Source: Deltaproteobacteria bacterium (GTDB taxonomy: Bacteria > Desulfobacterota > Desulfobaccia > Desulfobaccales > 0-14-0-80-60-11). From it: a DNA stretch of 14,512 bases. Every line of letters begins with the position of its first letter. Positions within the stretch are counted from its first letter, which is position 1. The notes beneath the pieces are model-generated. The model made no database searches and was not told where the DNA came from. It was given only the letters and a program-made list of their open reading frames with translations. The DNA is taken from positions 1-14,512 of the forward strand of contig VGSO01000029.1 of the NCBI GenBank assembly GCA_016874945.1, in the 5' to 3' direction. This document shows, piece by piece, positions 7,572 to 14,512 of the stretch. A program made the position numbers and the translations under genes.

Positions 7572-7605
7572 GGCCCTGATGGTTCGCCATCGGGGCCTAT
7601 TTTTT
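7572..7605 (+). terminator. Rho-independent terminator of the exported-protein gene
   Basis: An 11-base stem (7572-7582 with 7587-7597, one G-T wobble) is capped by a TTCG tetraloop and followed by TATTTTTT. It starts 42 bases after the stop codon of the upstream gene. Confidence 0.93.
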
Positions 7606-7642
7606 CCCTTTAGGGATTTTCCGCGCTATCAGTGTCTCTGTG

Positions 7643-7772
7643 GAGGCTCTTGTAAAACTCGTTTTGTTGTCATCCTGAACGAAGTAAAGGATCTCAACCT
7701 CTTGTAAATACGAGATTCTTCGCTTCGCTCAGAATGACAAGGGGTGGCAATAAGTAATTTTGCAAGAGCCTC
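7643..7772. repeat. MITE-like 130-base palindromic element between convergent genes
   Basis: The ends are a 15-base inverted repeat with one mismatch (7643-7657 and 7758-7772; GAGGCTCTTG against CAAGAGCCTC). Inside lie two 29-base inverted arms, 7667-7695 and 7712-7740, with 24 of 29 positions matching. They contain the TTGTCATCCTGA / TCAGAATGACAA motif that recurs in many bacterial genomes. The element has no coding capacity. It occupies most of the 303-base gap between the terminator of the exported-protein gene and the oppositely oriented ATPase. Confidence 0.85.
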
Positions 7773-7824
7773 TGTGGTTAATCTTTTTATACTGAGTTGC
7801 GCTCAAAAGGCTATTTTTTGTAGC

Positions 7825-7867
7825 CGCAGGCTTTAGCCTGCGCCTGCACAGGCTGGAAAGCCTGTGC
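7825..7867. repeat. REP-like double hairpin overlapping the ATPase 3' end
   Basis: The first hairpin is CGCAGGC-TTTA-GCCTGCG (7825-7842). The second has 9-base arms GCACAGGCT and AGCCTGTGC around GGAA (7846-7867). The second hairpin recurs identically at 14386-14407 in the same orientation. The reverse-strand ATPase reading frame runs through the second hairpin and stops inside the loop of the first (7833-7835). Confidence 0.88.
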
Positions 7868-10676
7868 CACCCTCTGACTGCAATCTGGTATTAGGTTCCA
7901 TTCGGCGTCGCAAGAACCACTTGGCCGCCTCCACCACCGGGAAGAGGGTGAGGCTCAGCGCCCCGGCCAGCAGCCAATCCTGGAGGCTCAAGGGCGCGGT
8001 GTGGAACATCCGGGCCAGGGGCGGCCACTGCACCACCGCCACGATTATGAGCAAGGAAAACACCACCGCCGCCACCAGAAACCGGTTGCGGAAGAAACCC
8101 ACGGTGAACAGGGAATGATAATCGTGGCGGCAGTTGAAGGCGTTGACCATCTCAAAGAGCACGAACCCTACGAACACCATGGTCTGGGCATGGGTCAAGG
8201 TGGCCTTGTAACCGTCATGCCCCCCGGGATTCCAGTAAATGTAATAGATAAAAAGCGGGACCAGGGTCAGGAACATGTACCCGGGAATCACCCCCAGGAG
8301 GACGTTGACCGACCTGGTGAACACCCCCTCCCGGGGACTCCGGGGCGGCCTCTGCATGATGTCCGGCGCCTTGGGGTCCACCCCCAGGGCCAGGGCCGGG
8401 AGGCCGTCGGTGGTAAGGTTGACCATGAGGATCTGGATGACCACCAGGGGCAGGGGCATTCCCATGAAAAAGGCGCCGGTGAGGACGAAGATCTCCGCCA
8501 GGTTGCAACTCAGCAAAAATATCAGGTATTTTTTGATATTGTCGAAAATGGCCCGGCCTTCTTCCACCGCGGCCACCAGGGTGGCGAAGTTGTCGTCGGC
8601 CAGGATCATGGCCGCGGTCTCCTTGGTGACCTCCGTGCCGGTGATGCCCATGGCCACCCCGATGTCGGCCCGTTTTAGAGCCGGGGCGTCGTTCACCCCA
8701 TCGCCGGTCATGGCCACGATCTCCCCCTGCTCCTTGAGGACCTTCACCAGCCGCAGCTTATGCTCCGGCGCCACCCGGGCAAAGACCCGGACCTCTTTCA
8801 GAACCTCCTTCAATTCCTCGTCGCTTAACCGGTTTAATTCCGCGCCGGTGATTACCCGGCAGTTGGCAGTTGCGTCAATATTTTCTTTGGCCTGCTTTTT
8901 CCCTGGCCCCTGATCCCTGACCCCTGACGCCTCTCTAACCAACCCTACTTCCCGGGCCACGGCCCCGGCCGTTATGGGATGGTCGCCGGTGACCATGATG
9001 ACTCGAATACCCGCCTGATGGCAGAGGGCCACGGCCTCCGCAGCCTCAGCCCGGGGCGGATCCATCAGCCCCGCCAATCCCACCCACACCAGGTCTTTTT
9101 CCACCAGTTCCGGTTCCGGCTCAGGGACCTGGGCCAGGGTCCGGTAAGCCAGACCCAGGACCCGCAGGGCCTCGCCCGCCATCTTCCCGGCCTGGTCCAT
9201 AATCGCCCGGCGGTCGGCCTCCGTCAGGGCCCTTTCCCCTTCTCGAGTCAAGATCCGGGGGCTTTTATCCAAAACCCTTTCCGGCGCGCCCTTGACATAA
9301 GCCCAGACCCGCCCTTGCTCCCGGTGTATGGTGGTCATCATCTGGCGCTCTGCGGCAAAGGGGATTTCCCCCACCCGGGGCAGCTCGGCGGCAAGTTTAA
9401 CCGGGTCAAGGCCGCCCTTGCGGCCCAGGGCCAGGAGCGCGCCTTCGGTGGGGTCGCCCCGGAGCTGCCACTCGCCGCCTTCTTCTTCCAGAGACGCATC
9501 GTTGCAGAAAAGCGCGATGCGGGCCGCCTGCTGTAGGACCGCATCGGTATCCGGGGCCAATTCCCGACCATCTTCCAGGAATACACCCGACGGTTCATAA
9601 CCGTTGCCAGTGACTTCCAGTTCCCGGCCCTCCAGGAAGACCCGCCTGGCGACCATTTCATTCCTGGTCAGCGTCCCGGTCTTGTCGGTGCAGATCACCG
9701 TGATGCAGCCCATGGTCTCCACCGCCGGCAGCCGTTTGACGATGGCGTTGCGCCGGGCCATGCGGGTGGTGCCGATGGAGAGCGCCCCCGTGACCACCGC
9801 GGGCAGCGCTTCGGGCACCGCGGCCACGGCCAGGGAAATGCCCCAGATGAGCATTTCCAGCCAGCTGTGGCCACGGAAAACTCCCAGGATGGAAGCCGCC
9901 GCGGCCACGGCCAGGGCGATGACGCTCAGCACCCGGCCGATGGTGTCCATGCGCGCTTCCAGGGGGGTCTTTTTCTCCTCCACCTCCGCCAGTATCCGGG
10001 CAATGCGGCCGAACTCGGAGTTCATCCCCGTGGCCGTGACCACCGCCAGGCCCCGGCCGTAGGTGATCATCGTGCCCCCGAAGACCATGCAGAAACGGTC
10101 GCCCAGGGGCGCCTCCGCCTGGGTCAGAGGGTTGGTCTTTTTGGCCACCGGGGTGGACTCCCCGGTGAGCGCCGCTTCATCGGCCATGAGGTTGAACTGG
10201 GAGAGCAGCCGCCCGTCCGCCGCCACCCGGTCCCCGGCGTGCAGCGCCAGGATGTCCCCCGGCGCCACTTCCCGGGTGGGAATCATCGCCTCTTTCCCCT
10301 CCCGGATAACCGTGGCCGTCGGGGCGGCCATCTTTTTCAGGGCCAGGGCGGCCTGCTCCGCAGTGTATTCCTGGTAGAAACCCAAAATGGCGCAGGCCGC
10401 CAGGATTCCCAGGATGACCCAGGCGTCCAGGTGTTCTCCCAGCAAAAAGGAAATGGCGGTGGCAATGAGCAGGATAACGATGAGCAGATTTTTAAATTGT
10501 CTAAAGAATATCCTCAGGGGTGAAATTCCGGGGGCCGCAGCCAGCTCATTGTAACCGAAGCGCTCCAGCCTCTCCTGGACCTGGGAGGATGGCAGCCCGC
10601 CCATCGTGGTTTCCAGCAGTTTCAAGACCTCTTCGGGAGGCAGAGTATGGTAAGGAATGGGTTTTTCGTTATTCAC
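7833..10676 (-). CDS. Calcium-type cation-transporting P-type ATPase (P2A)
   Basis: A 947-residue integral membrane pump of the SERCA/PMR1-like class, expected to export Ca2+ (possibly Mn2+) from the cytoplasm using ATP. All hallmarks are present: an N-terminal cation-ATPase domain (about 10-75), TGES actuator loop (171-174), PEALP in helix 4 (288-292), phosphorylated Asp331 in DKTGTLTRNE, KGAPE near 462, TGDGVND hinge (657-663) and the C-terminal helices. Ca2+-binding positions known from SERCA are kept: N725 and E728 (CNLAE), N753, T756 and D757 (NLTTDGLPA). Two oddities: residues about 584-606 are an insertion before VITGAEL encoded by heptameric repeats, and the last residues GFPACAGAG come from a REP element. 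The start is a GTG at 10676 with only a weak GAGAG upstream; it fits the usual N-terminus, and the first ATG (residue 25) would cut into the domain. The gene stands alone and faces the + strand genes on its left. Confidence 0.94.
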   Translation of the reverse strand: MNNEKPIPYHTLPPEEVLKLLETTMGGLPSSQVQERLERFGYNELAAAPGISPLRIFFRQFKNLLIVILLIATAISFLLGEHLDAWVILGILAACAILGFYQEYTAEQAALALKKMAAPTATVIREGKEAMIPTREVAPGDILALHAGDRVAADGRLLSQFNLMADEAALTGESTPVAKKTNPLTQAEAPLGDRFCMVFGGTMITYGRGLAVVTATGMNSEFGRIARILAEVEEKKTPLEARMDTIGRVLSVIALAVAAAASILGVFRGHSWLEMLIWGISLAVAAVPEALPAVVTGALSIGTTRMARRNAIVKRLPAVETMGCITVICTDKTGTLTRNEMVARRVFLEGRELEVTGNGYEPSGVFLEDGRELAPDTDAVLQQAARIALFCNDASLEEEGGEWQLRGDPTEGALLALGRKGGLDPVKLAAELPRVGEIPFAAERQMMTTIHREQGRVWAYVKGAPERVLDKSPRILTREGERALTEADRRAIMDQAGKMAGEALRVLGLAYRTLAQVPEPEPELVEKDLVWVGLAGLMDPPRAEAAEAVALCHQAGIRVIMVTGDHPITAGAVAREVGLVREASGVRDQGPGKKQAKENIDATANCRVITGAELNRLSDEELKEVLKEVRVFARVAPEHKLRLVKVLKEQGEIVAMTGDGVNDAPALKRADIGVAMGITGTEVTKETAAMILADDNFATLVAAVEEGRAIFDNIKKYLIFLLSCNLAEIFVLTGAFFMGMPLPLVVIQILMVNLTTDGLPALALGVDPKAPDIMQRPPRSPREGVFTRSVNVLLGVIPGYMFLTLVPLFIYYIYWNPGGHDGYKATLTHAQTMVFVGFVLFEMVNAFNCRHDYHSLFTVGFFRNRFLVAAVVFSLLIIVAVVQWPPLARMFHTAPLSLQDWLLAGALSLTLFPVVEAAKWFLRRRMEPNTRLQSEGGTGFPACAGAG
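8858..8928. repeat. Heptameric tracts inside the ATPase coding sequence
   Basis: GGCAGTT occurs twice at 8858-8871. Four period-7 units, CCCTGGC-CCCTGAT-CCCTGAC-CCCTGAC, occupy 8901-8928. On the coding (-) strand they read GTCAGGG x2, ATCAGGG, GCCAGGG. They encode the low-complexity insertion at residues about 584-606 of the pump and do not break the reading frame. Confidence 0.8.
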
Positions 10677-10688
10677 TACAGACTCTCA

Positions 10689-10737
10689 GTTGGAAGTTAG
10701 AAGTTGGCTGTTGGCAATGACAGTAATCAGTAATCAG
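10689..10737. repeat. Seven-unit heptameric tract upstream of the ATPase start
   Basis: Period-7 units follow each other without gaps: GTTGGAA, GTTAGAA, GTTGGCT, GTTGGCA, ATGACAG, TAATCAG, TAATCAG. The tract ends 13 bases from the GTG start of the reverse-strand ATPase, so it occupies the position where its ribosome-binding site and leader would lie. A remnant at 10761-10777 contains ACCGAAA, the unit found at 11871. In the rest of the 270-base gap (to 10946) I see no clear promoter. Confidence 0.82.
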
Positions 10738-10946
10738 TGGCCTGTGTCAAGTTGGCCAAAAATCGAAACCGAAAACCTGGTTTAGACCGGGCTCCCTTGC
10801 ATCGAGGCCGGTTGATTATTAACATCTGAAAAAATTGGGCCGAATTACGCTATCCTATTAATTTATAAGTTCTCATAAATTTCTTTCAAGTTCGAATATC
10901 CTTTGGTTAATAATATGGGACAACGCCTCCCCGGAAAGGATTGATC

Positions 10947-11729
10947 ATGGATTTTAAAAACGCCTCCCTGAAGCTCAAGGACGCCTTGCGCTTGCGCACC
11001 GAACCCTTCGGCGTCTCCTTCCTTAAGGACCTGGCGGACCTCCCCAAAGTCCGGCGGCCTTCCAAGGTTTTCGGCAAGAAAGTCACCATTTGCCAGGGGG
11101 TCACCATGGCCCGGGTGTATGGCTGGCCCGTGGGCCTGACCCGGGAAGACGTCATTTGCGTCCCCGGCAGCCTGGTATTTGGATTTGCCCCGGCGGCGGA
11201 CCCGGTCATGGAACTGGCCCAGCTTTTCTGCGAAGTGGGCTTCCACCAGGAATTGGGGCCGGCCCTCAAGGAAGTGGAAGCCTTGCCTCGGTTCGCCACC
11301 GAAGAGATTAAAGCCATCTACCTCAGCCCCCTGGAGCGGTTGGAGCTCGAACCGGAGGTGGTGGTGATCTATGGCAACCCGGCCCAGGTCATGCGCCTGG
11401 CCCAGGCGGCCTGCTACTGCCTGGGGGTCCGGGTGGCCGGGGACTTCGGCGGCAAAGTGGAGTGCAGTTCTTACCTCATCGGCCCTTATCGCACCGGCCA
11501 ATTCCAGGTGACCCTCCCGGGCATGGGCGACCGCATTTTTTCCATGACCCAGGATGACGAACTGGTGTTCAGCCTGCCTGTGCACCACCTGGACGGCCTG
11601 CTCACCGGCCTCCGCGAGGCTGCCTGCCGCATCGGGGCGCGCTATCCCATCACTTTTTATCAGAATTTTTCCCCGGCCTTCCCCAAGGCCTATGAGGAAC
11701 GGGCCAAAAAGTGGGGCATGATAGAGTGA
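10947..11729 (+). CDS. DUF169 family protein
   Basis: A 260-residue soluble protein with the DUF169 pattern: an N-terminal helix region, PFGVSFLKD near 20-28, ICQGVTMAR near 48-56, DVICVPGSLVFGF near 68-80, and VAGDFGGKVECSSYLIGPYRTG near 163-184. GMGDRIFSMTQDDELVFSLP follows near 192-211. No biochemical function is established for the family; members are common in anaerobic bacteria and archaea. Seven Cys (49, 71, 95, 156, 158, 173, 227) could support metal or cofactor binding, but that is speculation. ATG 10947 is chosen over the in-frame TTG at 10941 because AAGGA (10936-10940) is six bases from it. No signal peptide or membrane segment is seen. Its stop codon is followed after one base by a heptameric repeat. 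Confidence 0.88.
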   Translation: MDFKNASLKLKDALRLRTEPFGVSFLKDLADLPKVRRPSKVFGKKVTICQGVTMARVYGWPVGLTREDVICVPGSLVFGFAPAADPVMELAQLFCEVGFHQELGPALKEVEALPRFATEEIKAIYLSPLERLELEPEVVVIYGNPAQVMRLAQAACYCLGVRVAGDFGGKVECSSYLIGPYRTGQFQVTLPGMGDRIFSMTQDDELVFSLPVHHLDGLLTGLREAACRIGARYPITFYQNFSPAFPKAYEERAKKWGMIE

Positions 11730-11730
11730 C

Positions 11731-11772
11731 GGTTTTCGGTTTTCAGTTTTCAGTTTTCGGTTTTCGGTTTTT
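11731..11772. repeat. GGTTTTC heptamer tract, six units
   Basis: Six perfect-length heptamers, GGTTTTC x2, AGTTTTC x2, GGTTTTC and GGTTTTT, begin one base after the DUF169 stop codon. The unit is the reverse complement of the repeat at 11871-11902 (up to cyclic permutation). Confidence 0.92.
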
Positions 11773-11845
11773 CTTGCGACGCCTGTCGCCGTGAACCTTT
11801 ATCAACCCTTATATAAGAAACCTTGAATAGCTCGTTCTTGGAGAT

Positions 11846-13654
<1,809 letters not shown>

Positions 13655-13661
13655 TGATGAA

Positions 13662-13782
13662 CCGCCAAGGCACAAAGACACAAAGATTTCACCAAGAAAA
13701 AAATATCTTGATGGTTTGGCGTCAAAGGCGCCACACCACCAAAAATTTTCTTAGCGACCTTGGCGTCTTGGTGTCTTGGTGG
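13662..13782. repeat. Nested inverted repeat with period-8 units
   Basis: The left arm (13662-13700, CCGCCAAGGCACAAAGACAC...) and right arm (13746-13782, ending CTTGGCGT-CTTGGTGT-CTTGGTGG) are imperfect inverted copies. Both are built on an 8-base period of the ACCAAGAC type. Between them a smaller hairpin (13712-13721 with 13729-13738, nine of ten paired) forms the apex. It fills most of the 211-base gap after the reductase gene; no gene is present. It may act as a factor-independent end for the reductase transcript, although no clean T-run follows. Confidence 0.75.
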
Positions 13783-13865
13783 TGAATCTTTTCCGGCGCT
13801 TTCCGGCGAAAAATGATAACATTTAATCAAATTCACCTTAAGCTCAACCTGGAGGATCATCACTG

Positions 13866-14300
13866 ATGAAACGTTTGACCTTACTGGTTTTAACGGCCAT
13901 GCTGGTATCTCTGCTATCCCTACCCTTGATGGCCGCCGAAGACGCCAAGACCATAGTTAACCGGGGCCTGGAACTGTGCAATGCCGGCAAGTTCGACCAG
14001 GCCATCCAGGAGTTTGACATGGCCTTGAAGCTCAAGCCCAACGACGCGGCCATCATCACCTACCGGGGAGTGGCCAAGTACGCCAAGGGACAAAATGATG
14101 CGGCCTTGCAGGACTTCGAGCAGGCCATCAAGCTGGACCCCAAGCACGGCAAAGCCTACTACCAGCGGGGCATGATTTATGAGAAAAAAGAGAACTATGA
14201 AAAAGCCGTAGCGGACATCAAGCAGGCCAAAAGCCTGGGCTACGGCGTAGAGACGGATTGGATCAAGAACCTGGAGCGAAAGGCGGCGGCGAAGAAGTGA
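13866..14300 (+). CDS. Exported tetratricopeptide (TPR) repeat protein
   Basis: A 144-residue protein with a clear signal peptide: MKR, a hydrophobic core at 4-21, then LMAAED with likely cleavage after LMA or LMAA (residue 23 or 24). It should be periplasmic. The mature part is three TPR units at about 27-60, 61-94 and 95-128, with the usual Gly/Ala and Tyr positions (AGKFDQAIQEFDMALKLKP, KGQNDAALQDFEQAIKLDP, KENYEKAVADIKQAKSLG), followed by a short basic helix to residue 144. TPR domains are protein-protein interaction scaffolds; the partner is unknown. ATG 13866 has GGAGG ten bases upstream. The gene is a single transcription unit closed by a strong terminator. It could assist assembly of an envelope complex, but nothing here says which one. 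Confidence 0.88.
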   Translation: MKRLTLLVLTAMLVSLLSLPLMAAEDAKTIVNRGLELCNAGKFDQAIQEFDMALKLKPNDAAIITYRGVAKYAKGQNDAALQDFEQAIKLDPKHGKAYYQRGMIYEKKENYEKAVADIKQAKSLGYGVETDWIKNLERKAAAKK

Positions 14301-14330
14301 CCCGCCTTTCACGATGATACCGGTAACCAA

Positions 14331-14358
14331 CAGGCGGGCCTAGCCCGCCTGTTTTTAT
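14331..14358 (+). terminator. Rho-independent terminator of the TPR-protein gene
   Basis: CAGGCGGGC (14331-14339) pairs perfectly with GCCCGCCTG (14343-14351) around a 3-base loop and is followed by TTTTTATT. It begins 30 bases after the stop codon. Confidence 0.95.
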
Positions 14359-14385
14359 TCGGTTTCGAAAAGTTCTTTACTTTAA

Positions 14386-14407
14386 GCACAGGCTGGAAAG
14401 CCTGTGC
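14386..14407. repeat. REP-like hairpin, identical copy of 7846-7867
   Basis: Nine-base arms GCACAGGCT and AGCCTGTGC around a GGAA loop, identical over all 22 bases and in the same orientation as the second hairpin of the REP at 7825-7867. Here it stands alone, without the CGCAGGC hairpin beside it. Confidence 0.9.
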
Positions 14408-14500
14408 TACTGAATCCGAGTTTCTGGTTTTTTCGCGAAGATTTTGCCTGTAACACCTTGATTTAATTAATGTAATTAGGTCATTTTTTAGTTTGGTTGC

Positions 14501-14512
14501 GGCCTTTAGGCC
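14501..14512. repeat. REP-like hairpin cut by the right edge
   Basis: GGCC-TTTA-GGCC, preceded by TTGC, has the same TTTA loop and layout as the first hairpin at 7825-7842. The right arm runs to the last base of the window, so the element probably continues outside. The rest of 14408-14500 is AT-rich with no visible gene. Confidence 0.5.

Noticed and set aside
7643..7772. Insertion sequence
   Set aside because: It has inverted ends but is only 130 bases and has no transposase, so only a MITE-like element is supported.
10740..10946. Sigma-70 promoter before the DUF169 gene
   Set aside because: TATCCT at 10851 lacks a matching -35 element at 16-18 bases; AT-rich sequence alone is not enough.
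10941..10946. TTG start for the DUF169 protein
   Set aside because: It would leave the SD directly abutting the start codon, whereas ATG 10947 has a six-base spacing.
11773..11845. Promoter or B12 riboswitch upstream of the reductase
   Set aside because: TATATA at 11810-11815 has no acceptable -35 at proper spacing, and no B12-box-like sequence is visible.

Overview
The window carries ten protein-coding genes, nine on the + strand and one long one on the - strand. The genes are GC-rich and proteobacterial in style. The combination of a PEP-synthase-like protein with an unusual C-terminus, an Isf-type flavoprotein, a DUF169 protein, a TauE/SafE transporter and a B12-dependent ribonucleotide reductase suggests an anaerobic, sulfate-reducing or syntrophic member of the Desulfobacterota. 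That assignment is inference from gene content and style; no rRNA or other taxonomic marker is present.

Layout. 2-2251: a PEP/pyruvate-dikinase-like phosphotransferase, cut by the left edge. 2548-4888: a probable operon of TauE/SafE exporter, small three-helix membrane protein and tandem universal stress protein. 5083-6854: an iron-sulfur flavoprotein-like reductase followed 20 bases later by argJ (ornithine/glutamate acetyltransferase). 6996-7529: a small exported protein of unknown function with a strong terminator. 7833-10676 (-): a Ca2+-type P-type ATPase, convergent with the preceding gene. 10947-11729: a DUF169 protein. 11846-13654: a compact class II ribonucleotide reductase. 13866-14300: an exported TPR protein with a strong terminator. 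These are mostly housekeeping or accessory-metabolism genes. I see no phage, IS transposase, CRISPR array, toxin-antitoxin or defence system.

The real peculiarity is between, and in places inside, the genes. At least ten short tracts are built on an exact 7-base period (for example GGTTACT x4, GGTTTTC x6, ACCGAAA x4.5, GTAATCC/GTGATCA alternating, GTCAGGG x2 plus variants). They resemble the heptanucleotide STRR repeats known from filamentous cyanobacteria. Several begin right after stop codons. Two lie in frame inside coding sequence (N-terminus of the ribonucleotide reductase, nucleotide-binding/P domain of the ATPase). One pair is inverted around the ribosome-binding site of the reductase gene. 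A second layer consists of palindromic elements: REP-like double hairpins at 4949, 7825, 14386 and the right edge, a 130-base MITE-like palindrome at 7643, and a period-8 inverted repeat at 13662. One REP supplies the C-terminal residues and stop codon of the ATPase.
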